A stretch of DNA of 64,000 nucleotides from SURF-21 sp964510515. Its GTDB lineage: Bacteria; Actinomycetota; Geothermincolia; Geothermincolales; RBG-13-55-18. Of this stretch, positions 33,608 to 42,468 are shown in pieces. Location of the stretch: the NCBI GenBank assembly GCA_964510515.1, contig CAZEAU010000001.1, positions 1 through 64,000 of the forward strand, read 5' to 3'. The notes beneath the pieces were generated by a model, which saw nothing but the letters and a program-made list of their open reading frames with translations, did not search any database and was not told the DNA's origin. Position 1 is the first letter of the stretch. Each line of letters opens with the position of its first letter. The translations under genes and the position numbers were made by a program.

Positions 33608-35647
33608 ATGAACGGAAAAGCCAGGATCGGCGTCTATGTCTGCCACTGCGGCACGAACATAGCCGCTAACGTGGACGTGGAGGGAGTGATGAAGTTCGCC
33701 GAAACCCTCCCGGACGTGACGGTGGCACGCAACTACAGTTACATGTGTTCGGACCCGGGACAGGCACTGATCGTCGAGGACATCGAGAAGGCGGGGCTCA
33801 ACCGCGTGGTGGTCGCCTCCTGCTCTCCGCGCATGCACGAGCCCACCTTCCGCAAGACGCTGCTCTCCGGCGGCCTCAACCCCTACTTCCTGGAGATGGC
33901 CAATATCCGCGAGCAGTGCTCGTGGGTGCATCAGGACCCCATCGCCGCCACCGAGAAGGCCAAGCGCATGGTGGAGGCGGCGGTGGTCAAGGCGCGCCGC
34001 CTGGAGCCGCTGGACGCCAAAGAGGTGGACGTGGAGCCCTCCTGCCTGATCATCGGGGCGGGGATCGCCGGCATTCAGGCGGCCCTGGACATCGCGGACG
34101 CGGGCTTCAAGGTCTACCTGGTGGAGAAGGAGCCCTCCGTGGGCGGGCACATGATACAGCTGGACAAGACCTTCCCCACCCTGGACTGCTCGGCGTGCAT
34201 CATGACTCCCAAGATGGTGGACGTCGCCAACCACCCCAATATCGAGCTCATGACCTATTCCCAGGTCGAGGAGATCGGGGGCTATATCGGCAACTTCGAT
34301 ATCAAGGTGCGCAAGAAGTCGCGCTTCGTGGACATCGACAAGTGCACCGGCTGCGGCGACTGCGCGGATGCCTGCCGCATGGCGGGGCGTTTCCCCAACG
34401 AGTTCGACGAGAACATGGGCATGCGCGGCGCCATCTACATGCCCTTCCCCCAGGCGGTGCCGGCGAAGTACACCGTCAACAAGGAGGACTGCCTCTTTCT
34501 GAGCAAGGGCAAATGCGGGGAGTCGCCCAAGTGCGTGGACGCCTGTCAGGCGGGGGCCATCGACTTCGAGCTGGAGGACGAGGTGGTCGAGTTCAAGGTG
34601 GGCACGATCATCGTGGCCACCGGATACGACGTCTTCGACGCCCGGCTGAAGCCGGAATACGCCTACGGGGTGTACGACAACGTGCTCACCGCGCTGGAGT
34701 TCGAGCGCCTGGTCAACGCCTCCGGCCCCACCGGCGGCAAGGTGACCATGATCGAGAGGGGCAGGAAGAAGAAAAAGAAGAAAGACGGCGCGGAGGAGGA
34801 GGCTCCCAAGGTGCCGCAGAGCATCACCTTCATCCAGTGCGTGGGCTCGCGCGACAAAAGCGTGGGCAACGAGTACTGCTCGCGCGTGTGCTGCATGTAC
34901 ACCGCCAAGCTGGCCCACCTGGTCAAGGACAAGGTCGGGCACGACTGCGAGGTCACCGTCTTCTACATGGACGTGCGCGCCTTCGGCAAGGGCTTCGAGG
35001 AGTTCTACGACCGGGTGCGTCGCGAGGGAGTGAAGTACGTGCGCGGCAACCCCTCCGAGATCTACAAGAGGGGCGACAAGCTGGTGGTGCTGGCGGAGGA
35101 TACCCTGACCTCCACCCCCATGGAGCACGAGACGGATATGGTGGTCCTCTCCGTGGGGCTGGTGCCGCGCCGGGACAGCCGGGAGATCATCGACCTGCTC
35201 AAGCTCTCCCAGACCTCGGACCTCTTCTACATGGAGGCCCACCCCAAGCTGAGGCCGGTGGACACCGCCTCGGACGGCGTCTATCTCGCCGGGGTGTGCC
35301 AGGGGCCCAAGGACATACCGGACGCCGTGGCCCAGGCCAAGGGCGCGGCCGCGGCGGCCATGATCCCCATGGCTTCGGGCCGGGTCAAGGTGGAGGCGCA
35401 GATCTCCTTCGTGGACGAGGACACCTGCCGCGGCTGCGGCTTCTGCGTGGAGCTGTGCCCCTACACGGCCATCGAGCTGGTGGAGGTAAACCGCATGGGC
35501 TGGCCGGTGAACGTGGCCAGGGTCAACGAGGCCTTGTGCAAGGGCTGCGGGGCCTGCGCGGCCGCCTGCCTTTCGGGATCCATACAGCAGCGTTCCTTCA
35601 AGGACTGGCAGCTTCTGCCGCAGATAAAGGCCCTGGGGGTGAGATAG
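33608..35647 (+). CDS. hdrA: HdrA-like flavin-based electron bifurcation subunit
   Basis: The 679-residue HdrA homologue has the N-terminal Cys-containing domain (VYVCHCGTNIA), an FAD site LIIGAGIAGIQAALD at about 147-161 with TLDCSACIMTPKM, a ferredoxin-like insert (CTGCGDCADACR, then CGESPKCVDAC), IQCVGSRD, and two C-terminal [4Fe-4S] clusters (CRGCGFCVELCP, CKGCGACAAACL). A lysine-rich insertion, residues 385-393 followed by DGAEEEAPK, lengthens a loop that is short in most HdrA. HdrA bifurcates electrons between ferredoxin and a higher-potential acceptor. MvhD/FlxD follows 3 bases later. Confidence 0.92.
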   Translation: MNGKARIGVYVCHCGTNIAANVDVEGVMKFAETLPDVTVARNYSYMCSDPGQALIVEDIEKAGLNRVVVASCSPRMHEPTFRKTLLSGGLNPYFLEMANIREQCSWVHQDPIAATEKAKRMVEAAVVKARRLEPLDAKEVDVEPSCLIIGAGIAGIQAALDIADAGFKVYLVEKEPSVGGHMIQLDKTFPTLDCSACIMTPKMVDVANHPNIELMTYSQVEEIGGYIGNFDIKVRKKSRFVDIDKCTGCGDCADACRMAGRFPNEFDENMGMRGAIYMPFPQAVPAKYTVNKEDCLFLSKGKCGESPKCVDACQAGAIDFELEDEVVEFKVGTIIVATGYDVFDARLKPEYAYGVYDNVLTALEFERLVNASGPTGGKVTMIERGRKKKKKKDGAEEEAPKVPQSITFIQCVGSRDKSVGNEYCSRVCCMYTAKLAHLVKDKVGHDCEVTVFYMDVRAFGKGFEEFYDRVRREGVKYVRGNPSEIYKRGDKLVVLAEDTLTSTPMEHETDMVVLSVGLVPRRDSREIIDLLKLSQTSDLFYMEAHPKLRPVDTASDGVYLAGVCQGPKDIPDAVAQAKGAAAAAMIPMASGRVKVEAQISFVDEDTCRGCGFCVELCPYTAIELVEVNRMGWPVNVARVNEALCKGCGACAAACLSGSIQQRSFKDWQLLPQIKALGVR

Positions 35648-35650
35648 AAG

Positions 35651-36088
35651 ATGGCCGAGAACAACGATTTCCAACCCAATATCGTGGCCTTCCTGTGCAA
35701 CTGGTGCTCCTACGCCGGGGCCGATCTGGCCGGCACCTCGCGCATAACCTACCCCTCCAACGTGCGCGTGATCAGGGTCATGTGCTCGGGCAGGGTCAAC
35801 CCCCTCTTCGTCATGAACGCGCTGCAGCAGGGGGCCGACGGGGTGCTCGTCTCGGGATGCCATCCCGGCGACTGCCATTACATGCACGGCAACTACTACG
35901 CCCGCCGCCGCTTCAACCTCATGCGCAACTTCCTGGAGTACCTGGGAGTGGAGCCCGAGAGGGTGCGCATGAGCTGGGTCTCGGCCTCCGAGGGCGCGAA
36001 GTGGAAGGAGGTCATCGAGGAGGTCACCGAGGGCATCCGTAAGGTGGGACCCATGGATCAGTTCAAACGGAGGCAGTTAAATTGGTAG
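35651..36088 (+). CDS. MvhD/FlxD-like iron-sulfur subunit
   Basis: The 145-residue protein matches the MvhD family, the [2Fe-2S] adaptor that links HdrA to a hydrogenase, formate dehydrogenase or Flx module: NIVAFLCNWCSYAGADLAG, RVMCSGRV and VSGCHPGDCHYMHGN. No hydrogenase genes are nearby, while Flx-type genes follow, so the FlxD assignment is favoured. It overlaps the next gene by 7 bases. Confidence 0.9.
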   Translation: MAENNDFQPNIVAFLCNWCSYAGADLAGTSRITYPSNVRVIRVMCSGRVNPLFVMNALQQGADGVLVSGCHPGDCHYMHGNYYARRRFNLMRNFLEYLGVEPERVRMSWVSASEGAKWKEVIEEVTEGIRKVGPMDQFKRRQLNW

Positions 36089-37065
36089 ATGTAAATAAAC
36101 TGAGAGAGAAAGCGGTGGAGGTCGTATCCCGGGAGGACGTGCGGGAGCTCATCGGGTACCGCCCCGGCACCTACGGCTTCCGGGCCCGTCCCGCCTTCGT
36201 CATGGGTCCTGACGACGCAGGCGAGCTCATCTTCTCCCCCGCCTGCGTGAACAACCTGGCCACTTACGTCACCCTGGAGGAGAAGCTGCCGGTGAAGCGG
36301 GGCGAGGAACCGGACCTGCGCAAGGTGGCGGTGATGGTCAAGGGCTGCGATTCCCGTGCCCTGGTGCAGCAGATGGAGGAGAAGGCCTACGACCGTGAGC
36401 GCATCCTGGTGCTGGGCATCCCCTGCCGCGGCGTGGTGGACATGGCCAAGGTGGAGGAGCGCTTCCCCAACACCCTGGAGAGGGGCGAGATATCCCTCGC
36501 GGGCGACAAGTTCGTGCTCTGCGTGGACGGCAGGAAGGAGGAGGTCGCCAGGGAGGAGCTGGTGGCGGACAAGTGCCTGCGCTGCCGCTATCCCACTCCG
36601 CTCGTCTACGACGAGCTGCTCGGCGAAGAGGTGGAGCGCTTCGCCGACGACGATTACGCCGACGTGGCGGAGCTGGAAAAGCGCGCCGCGGGCGAGAAGT
36701 GGGCCTACTGGGAGGAGAAGTTCTCCCGCTGCATCCGCTGCTATTCCTGCCGCAACGTCTGCCCCCTGTGCTACTGCGAGGACTGCGTGCTCGACCGCCT
36801 GCAGCCGCAGTGGATGCGCCGCAGCGTGGACGTGAGCGAGAACTCCGCCTTCCACATCTCGCGCGCGTATCACCTGGCCGGACGCTGCATACAGTGCGGC
36901 GAGTGCCAGCGGGTATGCCCGATGGACATTCCGCTCATGGAGCTCAACCGCAAGTTCTACAAGGACGTGGAGGAGCTCTACGATTACGAGCCGGGGATCG
37001 AGGTAGAGAATCCGCCGCTGCTCTCCACCTTCAAGGTGGATGACAAAGAAGACTTCATAATGTAA
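36082..37065 (+). CDS. Fe-S protein, FlxC / FrhB-FdhB-like subunit
   Basis: The 327-residue protein combines an N-terminal F420-hydrogenase/formate-dehydrogenase beta-like part (VKGCDSRALVQQME, LGIPCRGVVDM) with cysteine-rich segments (CLRCRYP; CIRCYSCRNVCPLCYCEDC) and a C-terminal CIQCGECQRVCP. Several [4Fe-4S] clusters are expected. The start is TTG, overlapping the MvhD gene, with CGGAGG at suitable spacing. Its position beside MvhD, an AsrA-like and an FNR-like subunit supports a role as electron conduit in an Flx-type module; whether it also binds a flavin is not clear. Confidence 0.78.
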   Translation: MVDVNKLREKAVEVVSREDVRELIGYRPGTYGFRARPAFVMGPDDAGELIFSPACVNNLATYVTLEEKLPVKRGEEPDLRKVAVMVKGCDSRALVQQMEEKAYDRERILVLGIPCRGVVDMAKVEERFPNTLERGEISLAGDKFVLCVDGRKEEVAREELVADKCLRCRYPTPLVYDELLGEEVERFADDDYADVAELEKRAAGEKWAYWEEKFSRCIRCYSCRNVCPLCYCEDCVLDRLQPQWMRRSVDVSENSAFHISRAYHLAGRCIQCGECQRVCPMDIPLMELNRKFYKDVEELYDYEPGIEVENPPLLSTFKVDDKEDFIM

Positions 37066-37077
37066 GAGGTGGGTGCC

Positions 37078-38100
37078 ATGGCATTAAAGCAACTAAGCAA
37101 GGAAAAGGTTGGAGAGGCCCTCGCGGAGCTCTCCAAATTCCGCCTCATCGCGCCCGCCAAGTCGGATGATGTGGTGGTCTTCAAGCATATCTCGGATCCC
37201 GCGGAGGCATACCTCGACTACGGGAACTCCACCGTTCCCCCCAAGGGGTCCCTCTTTCCGCAGACCGAGACCCTGTTCCGCTTCCTCACCGGGAGCCCGG
37301 AGCTGAGCGAGAAGAACGTGGAGGTGGAGGGGACCACGGTCATCTTCGGACTGCGTCCCTGCGACGCGCGCGCGCTGACCATCGTGGACAAGCTCTTCTC
37401 CTGGGACTTCGACGACCCCTATTATCTCAAGCGCCGTGAGCTCACCACCCTGGTGGGGATGGCCTGCGTCGAACCTCCCTCGGTGAACTGCTTCTGCACC
37501 TCGGTCGGGGGCGGCCCCTTCGGGAAGGAGGGCCTGGACCTCCTGCTCATCGACATGGGCGACCATTACCTGGTGCAGGCGCTGACGGACAAGGGCAGCA
37601 AACTGGAGGAGACCCTGGCCGCCCAGCTCGAGGAGGCCCCCGGCGGCGACGAGGCCAAGGCGGAGGAGATGGCGCGGGAGTCGGAGGGCAGGATACGCCG
37701 CTCCATAGACACCGAGGGCATCCCCGGCAAGCTTCCCGGCCTGTGGGACAACGAGCTCTGGAAGCGGGTCTCCGCCGCCTGCCTCGGCTGCGGCATCTGC
37801 ACCTTCCTCTGTCCCACCTGTCACTGTTTCGACATCCAGGACGAGGTCGAGGAGTCCGGCGAGGGAAGGCGCTGCCGCATGTGGGACTCCTGCATGTTCG
37901 AGGAATACACCGTGCACGCGTCCGGGCACAATCCCCGCCCGACGCGCAGGGAGAGGACGCGCAATCGCATCAACCACAAGTACTCGTATTACCCCGAGCA
38001 CTTCGACGTCATCGCCTGCGTGGGCTGCGGCCGCTGCATCAACCTCTGCCCGGTGAACATCGACATTCTGGAAATACTCGATCAGGTGGTGGATGCCTAA
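37078..38100 (+). CDS. FlxB / sulfhydrogenase-beta (AsrA)-like Fe-S subunit
   Basis: The 340-residue protein resembles AsrA, HydB and FlxB: an N-terminal domain with FGLRPCDARALTIVDK and NCFCTSVGGGPFG, then two C-terminal ferredoxin motifs, CLGCGICTFLCPTCHC and CVGCGRCINLCP. Such subunits carry electrons between an FNR-like flavoprotein and partner clusters. The ATG at 37078 is preferred over an upstream GTG (37069) because AAGAGGTGGG spaces well to it. The stop overlaps the next start (TAATG), so translation is coupled. Confidence 0.83.
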   Translation: MALKQLSKEKVGEALAELSKFRLIAPAKSDDVVVFKHISDPAEAYLDYGNSTVPPKGSLFPQTETLFRFLTGSPELSEKNVEVEGTTVIFGLRPCDARALTIVDKLFSWDFDDPYYLKRRELTTLVGMACVEPPSVNCFCTSVGGGPFGKEGLDLLLIDMGDHYLVQALTDKGSKLEETLAAQLEEAPGGDEAKAEEMARESEGRIRRSIDTEGIPGKLPGLWDNELWKRVSAACLGCGICTFLCPTCHCFDIQDEVEESGEGRRCRMWDSCMFEEYTVHASGHNPRPTRRERTRNRINHKYSYYPEHFDVIACVGCGRCINLCPVNIDILEILDQVVDA

Positions 38101-38939
38101 TGAAGAATCCCTATATCCCTTATCAGGTAAACATCATTGACGCCTGGTACGAGGCGCCGGGAGAACGCTGTATCAAGACCTTCAAGGTGACCTTCGCCGA
38201 CGAGAAGGTGTGGGATACCTGGAGCCATAAGCCCGGCCAGTGTGCCATGGTGGGCATCCCGGGCGTCGGCGAATCCATGTTCTGCATCTCCTCCTCGCCC
38301 ACGGAGGAGGGCTACCTGCGCTTCAGCATCATGAAGGCGGGCAAGAACACCTCCGCCCTGCACGAGCTGGAGGCGGGCGACAGCTTCTTCGTGCGCGGGC
38401 CCCTGGGGAACAACTTCCCCCTGGACGAGTGGAAGGGGAAGAACATCGTCACCGTCGGAGGCGGCATCGGGCAGGCCCCGCTGCGCCCGGTCATACAGTG
38501 GATACGGCATAACCGCTCCGACTACGGCGACCTGGAGCTCATCTACGGCGCCCGCACCTCCGAGGACCACTGCTTCAAGGCGGAGTTCGCGGAGATCGGC
38601 TCGAGCGACGACTGCGCCTGCCATCTCTCCATCGACGTGGAGGAGGAGCAGTGGCCGCATTTCGTCGGCTTCGTCCCCACGCTGCTCATGGAGGTCGCGC
38701 CCAAGCCGGACAATGCCATCGCCGTGACCTGCGGACCGCCGGTGATGATCAACTTCGTGCTGCAGAACCTGGAGAAGCTGGGCTTCACCCCGGACCAGGT
38801 CTACACCACCCTGGAGAACCGCATGAAGTGCGGCATCGGCAAGTGCGGCCGCTGCAACGTGGGCCACCTCTACGTGTGCAAGGACGGTCCGGTCTTCTCC
38901 TACGCACAGCTCAAAAAGATCCCGGAGGCCTTCGCCTGA
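38100..38939 (+). CDS. FlxA / AsrB-like NAD(P)H:FAD oxidoreductase subunit
   Basis: The 279-residue ferredoxin-reductase-like protein has an FAD-binding barrel (GQCAMVGIPGVGESMFCISS), the NAD(P) loop TVGGGIGQAPLRPVIQW, TCGPPVMI, and a C-terminal [2Fe-2S] cluster CGIGKCGRCNVGHLYVC. This is the architecture of FlxA, AsrB and sulfhydrogenase gamma, which exchange hydride with NAD(P)H. It ends the operon and would be the NAD(P)H entry or exit point of the HdrA-Flx complex. Confidence 0.88.
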   Translation: MKNPYIPYQVNIIDAWYEAPGERCIKTFKVTFADEKVWDTWSHKPGQCAMVGIPGVGESMFCISSSPTEEGYLRFSIMKAGKNTSALHELEAGDSFFVRGPLGNNFPLDEWKGKNIVTVGGGIGQAPLRPVIQWIRHNRSDYGDLELIYGARTSEDHCFKAEFAEIGSSDDCACHLSIDVEEEQWPHFVGFVPTLLMEVAPKPDNAIAVTCGPPVMINFVLQNLEKLGFTPDQVYTTLENRMKCGIGKCGRCNVGHLYVCKDGPVFSYAQLKKIPEAFA

Positions 38940-38954
38940 CGGCCAGGACACACG

Positions 38955-38996
38955 GGGGGAGCGGAAAGCGCTTTTCGCTCCCCCTTTCCTTTTCTC
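38955..38996 (+). terminator. Intrinsic terminator of the Hdr-Flx operon
   Basis: GGGGGAGCGGAAAG and CTTTTCGCTCCCCC (one G-U pair) around CG, followed by TTTCCTTTTCTC. It is placed 16 bases after the last stop. Confidence 0.85.
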
Positions 38997-39191
38997 GCGC
39001 CACCCTTTCCAGGGGGCGAGACACGGACATGTGCAATTTGTTGACGAGCATTTTCAAATCACTTCTCCCGTGGGAATAATACTCCTGCAAGCGGCGTGCG
39101 CTCCTCTCGTGGGGCGCGCGCCAAGGTCCGGGGAATGCGTCAAAGGACATCCGGCCAAGAGGGGGAAATATCCCTTGAGAGGAGGGAGAGG

Positions 39192-40244
39192 TTGCTTTTC
39201 AGGATGCAGGCCTGGAGGGTGTTCCGCCACATGCTGATCGGGCTGGGGCTGGTGGCCGCTGGCGCGGTGATGCTGGCCGCCCTCGCCTTCATTGGGCTCG
39301 ATATCGCCTACGCCAACCACGTCTTCAAGGGGATTTACGTGGAGGGTATCAACATCGGCGGCATGAGCCGCGACCGGGCCATCGAGAAGCTGCGCTCGCA
39401 GCTCGACCTGGTCGCCCTCAACAGCGACCTGGTGCTGGCTTTCGACGGTTACACCTGGACGCTCCCCCTCTACGAGATCGACGCTTACGTGGATGTCGAG
39501 GCCACCGTGGAGAAGGCGCTCAAGGCGGGCAGCGGCATACCCTTCTACCGGCGCTGGGCCAACCGCGCCACCCTGCGCGGGCTGGGCCGCGACGTGGGCC
39601 TGGTGGTCCATTACGATCACCGCAAGCTCGATTCCTGCGTCTCCAGCCTGGAATCGGTGATAAACCGGCCGCCGCTCGAAGCCGAGATAAGGCTGGAGGG
39701 GCGCGGCCTGGTCTTCCAGAGGTCGCAGGAGGGTTGGGAGCTTGACACCGAGGCGGCGCGCGTCTCCATCCTCGAGACCCTGCCCGCGCGGAACCGCACG
39801 GCGAGCCTGCAGATAGAGGTAACCGCGCCCGAGGTGTCGGACGAGCAGGTGGGCAAGGTGATCACGGTGGACAAGACCAACCACCTTCTCACCCTCTACG
39901 ACAACATGGAGCTGGAGAAGCAGTATCCCATCGCCGTGGGCATGTCCTCCTGGCCCACCCCGAGCGGCACCTTCAAGGTGACCAGCATGCAGAGGAATCC
40001 CTCCTGGATAAACCCCGGTTCCTCGTGGGCGAGCACCATGCCCCCGGTAATACCGCCTGGTTCCGGCAATCCGCTGGGGACGAGGGCCATCGGGACCAGC
40101 GCGGCGGGCGTGTTCATCCACGGGACCTACAATTCCGGCTCGATAGGCTCGAGCGCTTCCCATGGATGCATACGCATGTATATCAGGGATTCCGAGGATA
40201 TCTTCGAGAGGGTCTCGCTGGGGATACCGGTGCTCATCTTCTGA
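39192..40244 (+). CDS. Membrane-anchored L,D-transpeptidase
   Basis: One N-terminal membrane helix (LIGLGLVAAGAVMLAALAFI) anchors an outer part with a VanW/PG-binding-4-like domain (YVEGINIGGMSRDRAIEKL) and a C-terminal YkuD catalytic domain. The active-site motif is intact: HGTYNSG and SASHGCIRM. It makes 3-3 cross-links in peptidoglycan or attaches proteins to it. The TTG start is chosen because AGAGGAGGG lies 6 bases before it; ATG at 39135 or GTG at 39096 would add 19 or 32 residues with weaker sites. A second YkuD protein follows. Confidence 0.88.
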   Translation: MLFRMQAWRVFRHMLIGLGLVAAGAVMLAALAFIGLDIAYANHVFKGIYVEGINIGGMSRDRAIEKLRSQLDLVALNSDLVLAFDGYTWTLPLYEIDAYVDVEATVEKALKAGSGIPFYRRWANRATLRGLGRDVGLVVHYDHRKLDSCVSSLESVINRPPLEAEIRLEGRGLVFQRSQEGWELDTEAARVSILETLPARNRTASLQIEVTAPEVSDEQVGKVITVDKTNHLLTLYDNMELEKQYPIAVGMSSWPTPSGTFKVTSMQRNPSWINPGSSWASTMPPVIPPGSGNPLGTRAIGTSAAGVFIHGTYNSGSIGSSASHGCIRMYIRDSEDIFERVSLGIPVLIF

Positions 40245-40269
40245 TCTCCGGGTGCTCGCACCCGCGGGG

Positions 40270-40303
40270 GCCTCCCCCGCCGGGTAACTGCGCCGGGGGA
40301 GGC
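40270..40303 (+). terminator. Hairpin after the first L,D-transpeptidase
   Basis: GCCTCCCCCG and CGGGGGAGGC form a 10-base stem with a 14-base loop. There is no T-run, so it may be weak, and the next gene starts only 45 bases later. Confidence 0.4.
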
Positions 40304-40347
40304 GGAGCGGGCAGGAAGAGCGGCTTCGCGGCGGAGAGGTCAAGCAT

Positions 40348-42396
40348 ATGAAGAAAAGGATGGCGGCGATTTCGCTGGCTTTGCTCCTCATCTCGGGCTG
40401 CGTGGCCTGCGTGTCGCCCGCTGGTGTCTGGGCCGGCACCGAGATACCGCCTCCTGAGGGCTTGCGGGCGCCGGAGCGCGTCCGGGACGCGGGCTTGCGC
40501 ATCGCCCTTACCTGGGAGCCGAGGGAGGGCGCATACGGCTACTACGTTTACCGTGCCGATGCGCCGCGGGGCGCGCTCGAGCGGGTGGGCGGGAAGGCGG
40601 CCGATTCCATGCTCGCATACCCCGTTTTCCTGGATGACGGCGTGGAGGCGGGGAGGGATTACTACTATGCGGTGAGCGCCGTGGGCCTGGACCTGCACGA
40701 GGGCCCCCCCTCGGCCCGGGTATGCGCCCGCCTGGATGAGACGGCACGGGCGGCGGCGGGGCCCAGAAGCATCGTGTGCTCGCTGCCGGACCAACGCCTG
40801 TACTTCTTCGAGGGCGACCAGCTGGTCAACATCACGCGCTGCTCGACGGGGCTCAACAACCGCACCCCCGCCGGGCGCTTCCGCATCCTCAGCCACGCCC
40901 GGGTCAACGTGGGCCTCGGCGGCGCGGTGTGCGATTACTGGATGTCCTTCACCTCCTCGCACGGCATGCATTCGTGGCCGAGGGGTTCGCGCGCCTACGA
41001 GGCTGGTCTGGGCGCTCCCGCCTCTCACGGCTGCATAAGGCAGCACCCCATGGAGGCGTACTGGCCCTATTACTGGGCACCTAACGGCACTCCCCTCACC
41101 ATCACCTACTCCTCCCTTGCCCGGCGGGTCATATCGGGATGCCACTGCTCCGGCGGCGCGGCGCAGCCCTCGCGCGGGTGGCATTTCGCCGAGGGCTATA
41201 CCGCCGAGGGCTACGACACCTACCTCCTGCTCAGCAACCCCGGGGCGGGGGCCGCGCAGGCCAGGGTGGCCTTCAACAAGGAGAGCGGAGAGGTGACGGA
41301 GATGGGCGTCGCCATCGCCCCGCACTCCCGTTACACCCTGGCGGTGGACGGCGTGCCGGGAATGGAGGCGGCGGCCTTCTCTACGCAGGTGGTGGCGGAT
41401 GTGCCCGTGGTGGCGGAACGCGCCATGTATTTCGCCGCCGGGAGGAGGACGGGCGGGACGGCGTCCTTGGGGGCGCCGCAGGCCTCGTCCGACTGGTATT
41501 TCGCGGAAGGCTATACCGCGGAGAGCTTCGACACCTGGCTGCTGCTGGCCAACCCGGGCGATGACGCGGTGGGCGTCGAGGTGAGCTTCTGCACGGATGA
41601 AGGCGGAACGCATCAATACGGGCTGCGCATGGGGCCGCACTCGCGCGCGACCGTGCTCGTGGATTCGCTGCCCGGGCTGGACGCCGCCGCCTTCTCCATG
41701 CAGGTGCACGCCGACGGGCCCATAGTGGCGGAGCGGGCGATGTATTTCACCAAGGGATATATACACGGCGGCCATTCCTGCGTGGGCGCGGCGCAGCCCT
41801 CGCGCACCTGGTTCTTCGCCGAGGGGTGCACGCGGCAGTTCTTCGAGAGCTATATCCTGGTGGGGAACCCGGGCGATGTCGACACCGTGGTCGCCATCGA
41901 CTACTACCTGGAAGGCGGCAGTGTGAGGCATGGGTACCTGGTCAAGGCGCGCAGCCGCATGACCATACCCGTGGGAGCCCAGGGCGGCCTCGCGGGGACC
42001 GACATGGCCTTCACCGTCTACGCGGGCGCGCCCGTGGTGGTCGAGCGCTCCGTGTATTACGACCTGGACAGCCACCGCGGCGGACATGCCGCCATGGGCT
42101 CGCCGCAGGCCTCGCTCACCTGGTACTTCGCCGAGGGCTATACGGACGGGGGCTTCGATACCTATCTGCTCCTCTCCAACCCCTCCATCACTCCCGCCCA
42201 CGTGGAGGTGGCCTTCCAAGGCGACGACGGGGCCGTCGTCTCCCGCGGATACCTCATACAGCCCCAGCGCCGCCTCAGCGTGAGCGTGGACGATATCCCC
42301 GGGCTCCAGCGCTCCGCCTTCTCCACCGTGGTCAGCTCGGACGTGCCGGTGATGGCGGAGAGGGCCATGTATTTCGTCATGGCGCGCGGCTATTGA
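40348..42396 (+). CDS. Lipoprotein L,D-transpeptidase fused to WYFAEG repeats
   Basis: The 682-residue protein has a lipoprotein signal (LALLLISGC, lipid on Cys18), a fibronectin-III-like domain (about 33-132), a YkuD L,D-transpeptidase domain (about 141-257; His205 in SSHGMHSW, then ASHGCIRQ with Cys229), and four repeats of about 105 residues starting at Trp278, Trp383, Trp488 and Trp592 (W-[YHF]-F-A-E-G ... AERAMYF). The repeats are the same family as in the secreted protein at 17886. It is probably a surface lipoprotein that both modifies the wall and displays adhesive or structural modules. GGAGAGG precedes the ATG. Confidence 0.88.
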   Translation: MKKRMAAISLALLLISGCVACVSPAGVWAGTEIPPPEGLRAPERVRDAGLRIALTWEPREGAYGYYVYRADAPRGALERVGGKAADSMLAYPVFLDDGVEAGRDYYYAVSAVGLDLHEGPPSARVCARLDETARAAAGPRSIVCSLPDQRLYFFEGDQLVNITRCSTGLNNRTPAGRFRILSHARVNVGLGGAVCDYWMSFTSSHGMHSWPRGSRAYEAGLGAPASHGCIRQHPMEAYWPYYWAPNGTPLTITYSSLARRVISGCHCSGGAAQPSRGWHFAEGYTAEGYDTYLLLSNPGAGAAQARVAFNKESGEVTEMGVAIAPHSRYTLAVDGVPGMEAAAFSTQVVADVPVVAERAMYFAAGRRTGGTASLGAPQASSDWYFAEGYTAESFDTWLLLANPGDDAVGVEVSFCTDEGGTHQYGLRMGPHSRATVLVDSLPGLDAAAFSMQVHADGPIVAERAMYFTKGYIHGGHSCVGAAQPSRTWFFAEGCTRQFFESYILVGNPGDVDTVVAIDYYLEGGSVRHGYLVKARSRMTIPVGAQGGLAGTDMAFTVYAGAPVVVERSVYYDLDSHRGGHAAMGSPQASLTWYFAEGYTDGGFDTYLLLSNPSITPAHVEVAFQGDDGAVVSRGYLIQPQRRLSVSVDDIPGLQRSAFSTVVSSDVPVMAERAMYFVMARGY

Positions 42397-42468
42397 GCCG
42401 TGGGGGCGAGGGGGCGGTAGCATGGGGTGCGCGGGGGGCGCGCGGGGGGCGCGCGCGCGGGCAGGTCC

